This document shows positions 44,098 to 52,216 of a DNA stretch of 52,216 nucleotides, in pieces (the first letter of the stretch is position 1; each line of letters starts with the position of its first letter). Position numbers and translations under genes: made by a program. The notes under the pieces were generated by a model. The model ran no database searches. It saw only the letters and a program-made list of their open reading frames with translations, and was not told the DNA's origin. This stretch comes from Lachnospiraceae bacterium (lineage in GTDB: Bacteria > Bacillota > Clostridia > Lachnospirales > Lachnospiraceae), in NCBI GenBank assembly GCA_015056885.1, contig SVFL01000019.1:1-52216 (forward strand), given 5' to 3'.

Positions 44098-45090
44098 TTA
44101 ACCGTTTTCCTGAATAGTCAGGAGCAACAGTTCCATTACCAAATCAAAATTAACGTTGGCATCCAGCCTGCGTTTTGCAGTGTCCAGTGCATTGATTACG
44201 ATTTCAATTCCTTCGTAGCTACTGCGCTGGGCACATTTGCGTAATGCACCAAGTTCCTCTCTGAACACCAAATGATTCGCATCCTTGGTTGCCTTAAACA
44301 AAAGCACATCTCTGTACCAGATAGCCATAATATCAAAGTAATCATTTATCTCCAGCTTGTACTCGCCAATTTTCTTGATAGCAGCCACAATCTCATGCAG
44401 CTCCATGTCCTGAATATATTTCAATAAAGACAGTGCCTCATTCTTGATATTCTCAAAATCTTCACTGGAAGCCAGCGCCTTAGCTTTCCCTACATTTCCT
44501 CTCGCAAAAGCCACACAAACATCCGCCTTATAATCGGGCACCTTAAGCTCCTCCATCAAAAACTTGCGCACCTTCTCATCCGCCACAGGCTTCATATTCA
44601 GCACCACACAACGACTGAGAATGGTAGGCAGAAGCGCATTTACATTGCTGGTAAGCAGTAAAATCACTGCATACTCAGGGGGCTCCTCCAAAGTTTTTAA
44701 AATAGCATTCTGAGCCTGGGGTGTCATCTTCTCCGCCTCATTTACAATATAAATCTTATAAGGGCTACTATAAGGTTTAATGGCTACATCATTGTTAATC
44801 TGTGCACGAATATCATCAACACTGATAGTATTTGGCTTTTCATGCCCTACCCGAATAATATCCGGTTGATTATTGGACAACGCCTGTTTGCAGGCATGGC
44901 ATTCCTGACAAGGCTCAAGCTCACCTTTTTCACATTGCAATGCCATAGCAAAAACCTTGGCAATGTATTCTTTACCGGAAGATTTTTCTCCGTTGATAAT
45001 ATAGGCATGGGAAATCTTCTTAGTTGTTAAAGCATTCTGTAAATGTTCCTTTATCTGCTCCTGACCTATAATATCTGTAAACTTTGCCAT
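44098..45090 (-). CDS. holB: DNA polymerase III delta-prime subunit
   Basis: 330 residues, part of the clamp loader. 'DIIGQEQIKEHLQNALTTKKISHAYI' opens the AAA+ domain; the P-loop is 'NGEKSSGKEYIAK'. A zinc knuckle is 'CEKGELEPCQECHACK', and 'AQNAILKTLEEPPEYAVILLLTSN' with 'LPTILSRCVVLNMK' gives the SRC motif. The C-terminal collar is divergent, as usual. It starts 29 bases after the YaaR gene and follows the Bacillus order yaaR-holB. Its stop meets the EAL gene head to tail. Confidence 0.93.
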   Translation of the reverse strand: MAKFTDIIGQEQIKEHLQNALTTKKISHAYIINGEKSSGKEYIAKVFAMALQCEKGELEPCQECHACKQALSNNQPDIIRVGHEKPNTISVDDIRAQINNDVAIKPYSSPYKIYIVNEAEKMTPQAQNAILKTLEEPPEYAVILLLTSNVNALLPTILSRCVVLNMKPVADEKVRKFLMEELKVPDYKADVCVAFARGNVGKAKALASSEDFENIKNEALSLLKYIQDMELHEIVAAIKKIGEYKLEINDYFDIMAIWYRDVLLFKATKDANHLVFREELGALRKCAQRSSYEGIEIVINALDTAKRRLDANVNFDLVMELLLLTIQENG

Positions 45091-45119
45091 ATGTACCCCT
45101 CCTTAATTCCTCTTGTAAA

Positions 45120-45560
45120 TTAAGTAAAAATATCCAGAAGCAATCCTCGGATTTCTCCGATTTTATCAAGGATTGCAATATTATCCTTCTCATCCTTCAT
45201 AAGTTCCTGAGCCAGTTGGTCCAGATTCTCATCCACCAGTCTTATGATACCGTATACACGATGTCGGCCTCGCCTGTCCAAAAAATTTTCTCTTGAAAAA
45301 GAGTGTGAATGGGTCACTATTTCATTCAAAAACTCCTTCACCAGGCCCCGATAATGACGCATATCCTTTACATCACGTTTCTTGGCGAGCCGCTCACCCT
45401 GCATGGTAATCTCCTCCATCAAGACATTAAGTCTCGCCTGAAGCTCTGCCTCCTCAATATTGCTGGCCAACATAAATTTGAAAGTACCATCGGTGGGAAC
45501 TGTGTGCTGCGGTTTTTCCACCGGAACAGTCGATTGTAATTGATTTACCTTAATGTCCAC
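45120..45560 (-). CDS. YaaR family protein (DUF327)
   Basis: 146 residues, soluble and largely helical. '[20 protein letters not shown]' and '[20 protein letters not shown]', then '[20 protein letters not shown]', are the DUF327/YaaR signature. Its function is unknown, but its position beside holB is conserved in Firmicutes, as here. It starts 34 bases after the kinase gene's stop. ATG at 45560 is preceded by AGGAGGTGG. Confidence 0.9.
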   Translation of the reverse strand: MDIKVNQLQSTVPVEKPQHTVPTDGTFKFMLASNIEEAELQARLNVLMEEITMQGERLAKKRDVKDMRHYRGLVKEFLNEIVTHSHSFSRENFLDRRGRHRVYGIIRLVDENLDQLAQELMKDEKDNIAILDKIGEIRGLLLDIFT

Positions 45561-45594
45561 AGTCCCACCTCCTGACTTTGTAATTACCTACACA

Positions 45595-46191
45595 TTATAT
45601 CGGCATTCTCTGTTCATTTATGTATGCCCGAATTTCATTCAGGCAATGCTCCAGATTATCATTATAAAAACGCTTCTCTATACCGGCCTCACGAATCTTT
45701 TCCTCCGCAAAGTCTGTACTATCCGCAAGGAATCTTCTGCACAGTTCTTCATAACCGGGCTTTTCCTGTTGCATTTCACGCTCTAACGCACGTTGCAGAC
45801 GCACACCATCATCAAGTTCAATCAGTACCGGAAGAACATTCTCCCGTCCGAAATAAGCCTGCATACTACGATAAGCTTCCAGCGTTCCTATCATCACATA
45901 GTCTGTATCGCCCCCCGGCACAAACTGTCCGTCATCTACGGTAAAATACCGCCAGAGACCATATATTGTATGGTATTCCCGCTGTTCAATTACCTTACCG
46001 GCATCGGAAAGCTTCTGAAAACCGGTCTCGTCCGTAAAATGATACTCCACCCCTTCCTGTTCCCCCACACGAATAGGTCTGGTAGTATAAGGCACGATGG
46101 TTCCCAACCTTGTCGATTCCTTCATAAGTTCCTTAAATATGGTATCCTTACCGGATGAACTTTTCCCCATAAGATAGAAAATTTTACCCAT
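45595..46191 (-). CDS. gmk: Guanylate kinase family protein
   Basis: 198 residues. P-loop 'LMGKSSSGKDTIFKELMKE' at residues 7-25; GMP-binding 'TIVPYTTRPIRVGEQEGVEYHF' with the Thr-Thr-Arg-Pro motif; 'IEQREYHTIYGLWRY' follows. It would phosphorylate GMP to GDP. In Bacillus the same place in the cluster holds thymidylate kinase (tmk), so a different nucleoside monophosphate kinase occupies it here. Some divergence ('KDTI' for the usual 'KSTL', no 'SATTR') makes another nucleotide-binding role possible. It starts three bases after the pyruvate kinase stop. Confidence 0.82.
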   Translation of the reverse strand: MGKIFYLMGKSSSGKDTIFKELMKESTRLGTIVPYTTRPIRVGEQEGVEYHFTDETGFQKLSDAGKVIEQREYHTIYGLWRYFTVDDGQFVPGGDTDYVMIGTLEAYRSMQAYFGRENVLPVLIELDDGVRLQRALEREMQQEKPGYEELCRRFLADSTDFAEEKIREAGIEKRFYNDNLEHCLNEIRAYINEQRMPI

Positions 46192-46194
46192 ATT

Positions 46195-47625
46195 TTATAC
46201 TTCCACCACTCTGATCATATTGGTCATACCGGTAATACCCAAAGGCACACCTGCTGTGATAACTACCTTATCGCCTTCTCTTACAAGCCCTGCACGCTTA
46301 GCCTCTTTCACTGCATTCGCAAACAATGCATCAGCAGTCTCTGCTCTTTCCAGAAGAAGAGGAGTTACACCCCACATAAGATTAATCTGGTTAGCTACTC
46401 TCTCAGACATAGTACAGCCAATAATAGGACAATTGGGCTTAAAACGTGCCACTGCTGCTACAGAAGCTCCGGAAAGGGTTACGGAAATAATTGCTGCTGC
46501 CTGCAAATCCATTGCGGTATAACAGGTTGCATGCGCAATTGCAGTGGTGATATCGTTTCTGTCTGCGGATGTATTCCAGGTCATTCTCTCAGCCTTTGCC
46601 ATTCTTCCCAAATAATCAATATCACTCTCAGTGGTCTCTGCAATACGAGCCATCATCTGAACAGACTCTACAGGATAGCTTCCGTTTGCACTCTCACCGG
46701 ACAACATAATTGCAGTAGTTCCATCGTAAATAGCATTTGCTACGTCGGTGGTCTCCGCTCTGGTGGGACGAGGATTCTTAATCATGGAATCCAACATCTG
46801 AGTTGCAGTAACAACCATCTTACCCTTGGCATTTGCAAGCTTAATCAGTCTCTTCTGCAGAATAGGAAGCTCCTCCAAAGGAACCTCTACACCGAGATCA
46901 CCACGAGCAACCATAATACCATCGGAAACCTCCAGAATCTCTTCTACATTCTGAATACCCTGCATATTCTCAATTTTAGCGATAATCTTCATATCGCTTC
47001 CGCACTCCTTAAGGAGCTGACGCACCTCCAGAATATCCTCCTTGCATCTTGCAAAGGAAGCAGCCAGAAAATCAAATCCAAGCTTTGCACAGAAAATCAT
47101 ATCGTCTCTGTCAGACTCGCTGATGTAAGGCATGGAGAGAGTTGCACCGGGCGCATTTACACCCTTGTGATTGGAGACAAAACCACCATTCATTACACGG
47201 CAGACAATCTCTGTGCTCTTAATTTCTTCAATTACCATCTCAATCAGACCATCGTCAATGAGAATCTTACCGCCGACAACAACATCGTTCTTCAGATTCT
47301 TATATGTGATGGTTGCTCTCTCATTGGTACCCATAATATCTTCTGTGGTCAGTGTGAAGGTCTGGCCTGCTACCAGTTCTACTTTACCGCCTTCAAAATC
47401 ACACAGACGAATCTCAGGTCCTCTGGTATCCATCAAGGTTGCAACATGCTTACCCAACTCCTCACGAACCTTTACAACCATATCAAATTTTGCCTTCTGC
47501 TCCGCCTTATCACCATGTGAGAAATTGAATCTTGCTGCATTCATTCCGGAAAGCATCAGCTTTCTAAGACACTCCTCATTCTGGCTTGCGGGACCGATAG
47601 TACAAATAATTTTTGTGTTTCTCAT
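46195..47625 (-). CDS. pyk: Pyruvate kinase
   Basis: 476 residues, converting PEP and ADP to pyruvate and ATP. 'TKIICTIGPASQNEE', 'ARFNFSHGDKAEQ', the catalytic lysine block 'MKIIAKIENMQGIQNVEEIL', 'GIMVARGDLGVEVPLEELP', 'TATQMLDSMIKNPRPTRAE' and 'IMLSGESANGSYPVESVQMM' are all intact. It ends after the normal C-terminal domain ('KVVITAGVPLGITGMTNMIR') and lacks the extra PEP-utiliser-like domain of Bacillus pyruvate kinases. The gene is inserted in what is otherwise the yaaO-yaaR-holB cluster. Confidence 0.97.
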   Translation of the reverse strand: MRNTKIICTIGPASQNEECLRKLMLSGMNAARFNFSHGDKAEQKAKFDMVVKVREELGKHVATLMDTRGPEIRLCDFEGGKVELVAGQTFTLTTEDIMGTNERATITYKNLKNDVVVGGKILIDDGLIEMVIEEIKSTEIVCRVMNGGFVSNHKGVNAPGATLSMPYISESDRDDMIFCAKLGFDFLAASFARCKEDILEVRQLLKECGSDMKIIAKIENMQGIQNVEEILEVSDGIMVARGDLGVEVPLEELPILQKRLIKLANAKGKMVVTATQMLDSMIKNPRPTRAETTDVANAIYDGTTAIMLSGESANGSYPVESVQMMARIAETTESDIDYLGRMAKAERMTWNTSADRNDITTAIAHATCYTAMDLQAAAIISVTLSGASVAAVARFKPNCPIIGCTMSERVANQINLMWGVTPLLLERAETADALFANAVKEAKRAGLVREGDKVVITAGVPLGITGMTNMIRVVEV

Positions 47626-47660
47626 GTTTTCTACTCCTCTATCTAAGTTTATTTGTTAAT

Positions 47661-49103
47661 TTATTTTAAAGTAGGAATCAGGATTTGATTATCCTTTTCT
47701 ACAATTCCTTGTATGTTTAATTTTAGCGCCATATATTCACACAACTGTTCATACAGTTCCTGTGTCAAAACCTCCCCCGGCACCAAAAGGGGAATCCCCG
47801 GTGGATAGAGATTAATAAAATCTGCCACCGTTTTATTTATTGCACATGACACTTCTGTCAATTCCCATTCCTGTTCCCAGCACTCTGCCAATGAACAGAC
47901 TATTTGCGGTTCCTGTAAAGGATAATGCACAGGCTTCCATTCACAAACTTCCATACTATCCGTTTTCTTCTGTACTATCAGCTCGTCTATCTCTAAAAGC
48001 GCCTGCGTCATACGCTCATACCCTTCTTTGATATCTGCCAAAGTAAACATTGCCAGACAATAACTTCCTGCAGACATCTCACACTGCAAGTGATATTGCT
48101 CGCGCAAGGTATCGTACAACCACTGCCCTGATACCCCTGCATTTCCTGTGGAAATAATCAGTTTGCCCATATCATGCTTTGTCGATACCACATCCTCATA
48201 GGGAATAAATTTGAGTTGACGGCATTGTTGCAGCTTCTTGCACATATCCAGGTAGTTTTGCCGAAACTGTTCAAGCAGTTCCGCACCCTGTTTGCGCATT
48301 ACCTCCATAGCATCTCCAATGGATGCCATCAAGATATAGGATGGGCTACTGGTCTGGTAAATATGCAGAAATCGTCGCAACCTTAATCTGTCTACCAATG
48401 TCCCGTTTACATGCAAAAGAGCTGTCTGCGTCATGGACGGCAATGTTTTATGAACACTGTGAATCACCAAATCAGCCCCTTGCTTGCAGCTATTAGGCGC
48501 CCATCCGGAAGCAAACCCCAGATGTGCTCCATGAGCTTCATCCACAATCAGAGGAATCCCTCTTTTGTGAACGACCCGCGCAATCGCCGCGATGTCTGCT
48601 ATCCGTCCTTCGTAAGTCGGAGACACAATCAAAACTGCACCAATATCCGGCTCTCTCTCAAGAGCTTCCTCCACCTGTGATGCTGTAATAGCCTCTTGGA
48701 AATCAAATTCCGCCAACTGCTTAGCATATAAATAGGTGACTCGCAACTTGCGCAGATATACTGCGTGATAAGCTGATTTATGACACCCTCGAGCCATCAG
48801 CAGATGCCCTCCCTCAGGAAGCACTGCACTGACTGCACTCAGAATACCACAGGTACTGCCATTTACCAAGTAATAGGTTTCATCTGCGCCGTACAACGTG
48901 GCTGCCTGCTTCTGTAAATCTAGCAAAATTCCCTCCGGCTGATGCAGATTATCGAAACCGTCAATCTCCGTAATATCCGCTTTTAACAGTTGCTGCGGCA
49001 TACTTCCCAGTTGCCGTCTCTTATGTCCCGGCATATGATAAGGATAGTAATCGCTTTGACCGTAATTATGCAGTTGTTCAAATAAATTTCTATTCTCTGT
49101 CAT
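47661..49103 (-). CDS. Orn/Lys/Arg decarboxylase family protein (YaaO-like)
   Basis: 480 residues from ATG at 49103 (GGAG nine bases upstream); ATG at 49118 has its purine run too close. A fold-I PLP enzyme: 'PYHMPGHKRRQ', 'ITEIDGFDNLHQPEGILLDLQ', 'LVNGSTCGILSAVSAVLPEG', 'PLIVDEAHGAHLGF' with the PLP-binding Asp and 'VIHSVHKTLPSMTQTALLHV' with the Schiff-base lysine. The C-terminal decarboxylase domain includes 'YPPGIPLLVPGEVLT'. It removes the carboxyl group of a basic amino acid, arginine or lysine being likely, possibly feeding polyamine synthesis. Same place as yaaO in Bacillus. It overlaps the HD gene by 14 bases. Confidence 0.92.
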   Translation of the reverse strand: MTENRNLFEQLHNYGQSDYYPYHMPGHKRRQLGSMPQQLLKADITEIDGFDNLHQPEGILLDLQKQAATLYGADETYYLVNGSTCGILSAVSAVLPEGGHLLMARGCHKSAYHAVYLRKLRVTYLYAKQLAEFDFQEAITASQVEEALEREPDIGAVLIVSPTYEGRIADIAAIARVVHKRGIPLIVDEAHGAHLGFASGWAPNSCKQGADLVIHSVHKTLPSMTQTALLHVNGTLVDRLRLRRFLHIYQTSSPSYILMASIGDAMEVMRKQGAELLEQFRQNYLDMCKKLQQCRQLKFIPYEDVVSTKHDMGKLIISTGNAGVSGQWLYDTLREQYHLQCEMSAGSYCLAMFTLADIKEGYERMTQALLEIDELIVQKKTDSMEVCEWKPVHYPLQEPQIVCSLAECWEQEWELTEVSCAINKTVADFINLYPPGIPLLVPGEVLTQELYEQLCEYMALKLNIQGIVEKDNQILIPTLK

Positions 49104-49656
49104 CTTTTCGGGCTCCATGCCCCTTATGGATATGAAGCGTCTCCAACAGGGAACACCATTTATCAGCAGTGGTCACTATCCATGCTTCCCGACACATGGG
49201 AGGTACAATGGTAAGAGGCCACATATGCTTTCTGATAATATCTGACTCTCTCGGAGTTAATTCGTACTCCTTAGAAGCATTTCTGTAGGCTGTACCCGGA
49301 TGAAATAAACCATGCAGTTTATATAAAGGAACATGCTCCGGACTATGCCAGTCATACAGAAAATAGTCATGTAGCAATGCTCCCCTTATCAATTCCCGCT
49401 CATTACAGCGGATTCGAAGCTTCTCACTAATTGCCAGACTATATTTTGCCACATTCATGCAGTGGTTGTTCACTGTCATGTTGCCATGCTGAATATGTCT
49501 ACGTGTGGATTTAAAATTATCTGATTGCAAAATATCCTGTGCAGCAGTATTTATTCTTTGCTGTAAATCCCGTTGTCTTTCGTAAGCCTTTTGCCAACGC
49601 TGAGCGGATTTGGCATTCCTCTCTTTCCCTCGCTGGCGTACTGTCTTCTCTCCCAT
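49090..49656 (-). CDS. HD domain phosphohydrolase-like protein
   Basis: 188 residues. The N-terminus is a basic helix about 1-45 ('RQRGKERNAKSAQRWQKAYE'). HD-domain residues are likely His65 in 'NNHCMNVAKYSLAIS', 'ALLHDYFLYDWH' (His-Asp pair) and 'RKHMWPLTIVPP'. The usual role is metal-dependent hydrolysis of a phosphate ester or nucleotide. Its ATG immediately follows the stop of the L,D-transpeptidase gene with no gap, so the two are coupled. Substrate not known. Confidence 0.83.
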   Translation of the reverse strand: MGEKTVRQRGKERNAKSAQRWQKAYERQRDLQQRINTAAQDILQSDNFKSTRRHIQHGNMTVNNHCMNVAKYSLAISEKLRIRCNERELIRGALLHDYFLYDWHSPEHVPLYKLHGLFHPGTAYRNASKEYELTPRESDIIRKHMWPLTIVPPMCREAWIVTTADKWCSLLETLHIHKGHGARKDDRE

Positions 49657-51123
49657 TTAATCATCCTCATCATCTGAATCGTATACTTCTGGTTCAGGTA
49701 ATACTCCGGGTGGATAATAATAACAAACAACCGGAAATCCTTCCGATATCTGCTGATATATCTCGCCTGCCTTATCCAAGGGCAGATTAATGCATCCATG
49801 GGAGCCGTTATTTTGATAGATGTCTCCCCCAAACTCTGAACGCCATGTGGCATCGTGCATACCATAATTGCCATGATAAGGCATCCAATAGGATACATGT
49901 TCTGCATAATCACCACCGCGCAAAATAGCATTTGTGGTCTTATAACTAAGTCCAAATACCCCTTCCGGAGTATTATAGTGCTTACTCATATCCCCGGAAA
50001 CAAAATCTGTCTCCAGAACCAATGCCCCCTGCTGATACAGATACAAATGCTGATGAGTCAAATCAGCCTCTACATAGCTGTTACCGATGTCATTCATCCC
50101 TTTCCAGGGCGCCTTACAGGCATATATGGGTTCTCTGGTACAAACACTGCCGGTTTCAATTAAGTTAAGCAACTCTTTGGACTCTGCCTCACAATCCGTA
50201 AGCCAGCCAAATGCTCCGCTAGGTAACAACAATTCATATCCCATACTTGTACGAAAAGCTCGACTTTTCCCGTAGGTATCATACTCTGCAGCATTTTCTT
50301 CCACAAAGGCCTCAACAGCTTCTTTATCCAAAATCAGGACACCATCCTGCCGTGCAATCCAATTTAAGACCACATCTTTGGTCACCCTTACTTCATTGGT
50401 ATTCCAATCATAGGTAATATCTGTATCAAGCCATCTATTCGCCTGAACAAGATTTGCCTGCAACTTCTCATCAGAAGCCAAAATTTTCGGTTCCAAATAG
50501 CAGCCTTGTTCTTCAAGGTTGATAATCTCTGCATTTTCTTTTATAGCAGTAACAATAACATCCATTGCTAATTGCTTGTCCAACCTTGTGCCATACACTT
50601 CCGGTTCAATTACAAAACAATCCAGTTCCTCAGAATAGCCTTTAATATATGCATCCTTGGGACTAACGGTAGCATCTTCTCTAAAAGCCTTCTGATTGTC
50701 GAAAAAGGCAGCAAACTTAGTCAAATCGTATGAAACATCACCTAACAATGTGTAGTTTGTCGTCTTACCCATATAAATAGGCCACAAAAAACAATTCTGT
50801 TGACTTAAAAGATTTTCCACATCTGCATTTGTAATCTGAACGGTTAAATCGATATCTTCCGCTGTCAATTCAAAAAGTGTTGTATTCTCATTACTTTCAG
50901 GATTACGTCCCTGTACCTGTAAAACATAATGCTTCAACTGTGTTTCCAGTTCATTCACCACAGTATTTACATCTGCTTTTCCAAGACCAACACCGTTAAT
51001 TGATGTATTTGGAAAAAAACGCTCTCTGTATGAGAAGGCCACCGACAAATATATGCAGAGCAATACAACAACAATTCCTACTACACAGCCGATAACACGA
51101 CCTGTCGTCCATTTTGATTTCAT
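49657..51123 (-). CDS. Membrane-anchored L,D-transpeptidase with PG-binding-like domain
   Basis: 488 residues. One N-terminal membrane anchor about 9-31 ('VIGCVVGIVVVLLCIYLSVA'), so the enzyme faces the wall. 'FFPNTSINGVGLGKADVNTVVNEL' and the stretch to about 330 match the YoeB/PG_binding_4-type domain repeated before YkuD domains. The catalytic YkuD domain about 345-480 ends in 'YQNNGSHGCINLPLDKAGEIY' with the active Cys and the His before it, and 'MPYHGNYGMHDATWRSEFGG'. It makes 3-3 cross-links in peptidoglycan. The C-terminus is an acidic 'YDSDDEDD' tail. First gene of the run leading to holB. Confidence 0.93.
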   Translation of the reverse strand: MKSKWTTGRVIGCVVGIVVVLLCIYLSVAFSYRERFFPNTSINGVGLGKADVNTVVNELETQLKHYVLQVQGRNPESNENTTLFELTAEDIDLTVQITNADVENLLSQQNCFLWPIYMGKTTNYTLLGDVSYDLTKFAAFFDNQKAFREDATVSPKDAYIKGYSEELDCFVIEPEVYGTRLDKQLAMDVIVTAIKENAEIINLEEQGCYLEPKILASDEKLQANLVQANRWLDTDITYDWNTNEVRVTKDVVLNWIARQDGVLILDKEAVEAFVEENAAEYDTYGKSRAFRTSMGYELLLPSGAFGWLTDCEAESKELLNLIETGSVCTREPIYACKAPWKGMNDIGNSYVEADLTHQHLYLYQQGALVLETDFVSGDMSKHYNTPEGVFGLSYKTTNAILRGGDYAEHVSYWMPYHGNYGMHDATWRSEFGGDIYQNNGSHGCINLPLDKAGEIYQQISEGFPVVCYYYPPGVLPEPEVYDSDDEDD

Positions 51124-51184
51124 ACAATCTCCTCATTTGTGCACCAGCCATAAAAAGCCAATGTAATTATAGCACGTCTACGGC

Positions 51185-51227
51185 AAAAAAAATAGCACTA
51201 AAAAGGCTAAATTTCCTCTTTGTGCTA
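51185..51227 (-). terminator. Strong terminator of the rRNA-tRNA transcript
   Basis: TAGCACAAAGAGG pairs with CCTTTTTAGTGCTA on the minus strand, followed by eight T (51192-51185). It lies 40 bases after tRNA-Lys, the last tRNA of the cluster. Confidence 0.9.
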
Positions 51228-51266
51228 GGTCTCTATTCCATAAATTGAACAATTTACTATTTCTAG

Positions 51267-51339
51267 TGAAGCACGGGGGATTCGAACCCCCGACAACCTG
51301 ATTAAAAGTCAGGTGCTCTACCGACTGAGCTAGTGCTCC
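51267..51339 (-). tRNA. tRNA-Lys (anticodon TTT)
   Basis: 73 nt. Acceptor GGAGCAC/GTGCTTC, D-arm AGCTCAGTCGGTAGAGC, anticodon loop CTTTTAA and T-arm GTTCGAATC all fold. CCA is not encoded. Last of the seven tRNA genes after the 23S gene. Confidence 0.97.
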
Positions 51340-51361
51340 ATATTATTTTGCATACAGCAAA

Positions 51362-51434
<73 letters not shown>

Positions 51435-51455
51435 ATTTAGACCTTACGGTCTGAG

Positions 51456-51529
51456 TAGCGGGGACAGGATTTGAACCTATGACCTTCGGGTTATGAGCCC
51501 GACGAGCTTCCAGACTGCTCCACCCCGCG
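51456..51529 (-). tRNA. Initiator tRNA-fMet (anticodon CAT)
   Basis: 74 nt. Three G-C pairs flank the CTCATAA anticodon loop (TCGGG/CCCGA), the mark of an initiator. The first base pair is unmatched, C1 with U72; the common bacterial form is C1 with A72. It would be formylated as usual. CCA is not encoded. Confidence 0.95.
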
Positions 51530-51555
51530 TTATTAAGTTAGTGCCCTAAGGCAAA

Positions 51556-51637
51556 TGGATGGAGGTGGATTCGAACCACCGAAGCAATTTGCAGCAGATT
51601 TACAGTCTGTCCCCTTTGGCCACTCGGGAATCCATCC
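51556..51637 (-). tRNA. tRNA-Tyr (anticodon GTA)
   Basis: 82 nt with a long variable arm, as tRNA-Tyr has in bacteria. Acceptor GGATGGA/TCCATCC, anticodon loop CTGTAAA, T-loop GTTCGAATC. CCA is not encoded. Confidence 0.97.
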
Positions 51638-51658
51638 ATATGGAATTAATATCCACAG

Positions 51659-51731
51659 AGCCGATAGAGGGACTCGAACCCCCAACCTGCTGATTACAAA
51701 TCAGCTGCTCTGCCAATTGAGCCATATCGGC
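51659..51731 (-). tRNA. tRNA-Thr (anticodon TGT)
   Basis: 73 nt. Acceptor GCCGATA/TATCGGC, anticodon loop TTTGTAA, T-loop GTTCGAGTC. CCA is not encoded. Confidence 0.97.
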
Positions 51732-51780
51732 GTATATTTTTGTAGCTGATTATAACCAACCACAAAACTCTAAAAATAAA

Positions 51781-51853
51781 TGGGGCCTATAGGGCTCGAA
51801 CCTATGACCCTCTGCTTGTAAGGCAGATGCTCTCCCAGCTGAGCTAAGACCCC
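51781..51853 (-). tRNA. tRNA-Val (anticodon TAC)
   Basis: 73 nt. Acceptor GGGGTCT/AGGCCCC with one G-U pair, anticodon loop CTTACAA, T-loop GTTCGAGCC, discriminator A. CCA is not encoded. Confidence 0.97.
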
Positions 51854-51883
51854 ATCTGATATCGAGCAATCGCTCAACATCTA

Positions 51884-51957
51884 CGACCCAGAAGGGACTC
51901 GAACCCTCGACCTCCGCCGTGACAGGGCGGCGCTCTAACCAACTGAGCCACTGGGCC
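51884..51957 (-). tRNA. tRNA-Asp (anticodon GTC)
   Basis: 74 nt. Acceptor GGCCCAG/CTGGGTC, anticodon loop CTGTCAC, T-loop GTTCGAGTC, discriminator G as expected for Asp. First tRNA after the 23S gene. Confidence 0.97.
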
Positions 51958-52079
51958 ATTTCATCAAAAGGTGAAATGAAATTTCTTTCATTTGCACCCT
52001 CAAAACCGAACACGAAAATTCTTAAATCTTACAAGACTGATAACAGTTGTTTGTCTGTTTTCCTCGTTCCTAAACCTTT

Positions 52080-52216
52080 GGTTAAGCGTTCGACCGATTA
52101 GTAAATGTCAGCTGAACACATTGCTGTGCTTACACCTCATTCCTATCTACCTCATAGTCTCTAAGGGGTCTTAAGTGAACAAGTCACTATGGATATCTCA
52201 TCTTGAGGGGGGCTTC
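52080..52216 (-). rRNA. 23S ribosomal RNA, 3' end (partial)
   Basis: On the minus strand the window opens with GAAGCCCCCCTCAAGATGAG, continues through GACCCCTTAGAGACTA and TGTGTTCAGCTGACATTTAC, and ends CGGTCGAACGCTTAACC, all conserved 3' terminal 23S sequence (domain VI and the final helix). The 3' end is put at the last base of the CTTAACC box by analogy with Bacillus. The rest of the gene is outside the window. The 122 bases from here to tRNA-Asp hold no 5S gene. Confidence 0.93.

Noticed and set aside
51958..52079. 5S rRNA gene sought between 23S and tRNA-Asp
   Set aside because: No 5S-like sequence is present; only AT-rich spacer with processing-type stems.

Overview
The window reads as chromosome of a Gram-positive anaerobe of the family Lachnospiraceae (Clostridia). 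The pointers are sporulation-family genes (spmA, spmB, ricT/yaaT), a split transketolase, small families common in this group (DUF6128, DUF6472), a Met T-box leader and PucR/CdaR + MsmK sugar control. A very large secreted two-domain pectate lyase and a GH5 endoglucanase-like lipoprotein suggest a pectin- and plant-fibre-degrading gut or rumen organism, possibly Lachnospira-like. The genus is inference.

Layout. 1-7150: a minus-strand operon of membrane protein, fruK, ptsI and a DUF1292 protein; then on the plus strand the SRP RNA with its promoter and a PflA-like radical SAM protein; then minus-strand DUF6128 and PucR/CdaR-type regulator genes. 7166-13510: the shared sugar-ABC ATPase MsmK, a DUF624 membrane protein, an acetyltransferase/hydrolase pair, and metG behind a Met-specific T-box leader with a repeat element lying between leader and gene. 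13510-25525: a degenerate-GGDEF/EAL protein, a GH5 lipoprotein, a double GT-C glycosyltransferase and the 1532-residue pectate lyase with its own operator-like upstream region. 25526-32286: a frameshifted MATE transporter gene, an unknown protein, rpe and split transketolase, then a DUF885 metallopeptidase-like protein. 32370-39400: an AEC transporter, a 500-base structured repeat region, convergent spmB and spmA, three small lipoproteins, a FabK/nitronate monooxygenase protein with a FabT-like operator, and lrgAB. 39404-51123: a YaaO/YaaR/HolB/RicT/TrmN6/RsmI housekeeping cluster related to the Bacillus yaaO-yabC region, carrying gmk, pyk, an HD protein and an L,D-transpeptidase, and interrupted by an oppositely oriented EAL gene. 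51267-52216: the 3' end of a 23S rRNA gene followed by seven tRNA genes (Asp, Val, Thr, Tyr, fMet, Phe, Lys), without a 5S gene between, and a strong terminator.

Functionally the window joins extracellular polysaccharide breakdown (PL1, GH5), sugar uptake and phosphorylation (MsmK, EI, FruK), central carbon flow (Rpe, transketolase, Pyk) and translation genes (MetG, RsmI, TrmN6, tRNAs, rRNA). The less explained parts are noncoding: the GGGCATAT-type dispersed repeat, the hairpin-rich block at 33349-33510, the hairpin over the ribosome binding site of the DUF6128 gene, and the repeat/palindrome array before the pectate lyase gene. I see no CRISPR array, prophage, transposase or defence island.
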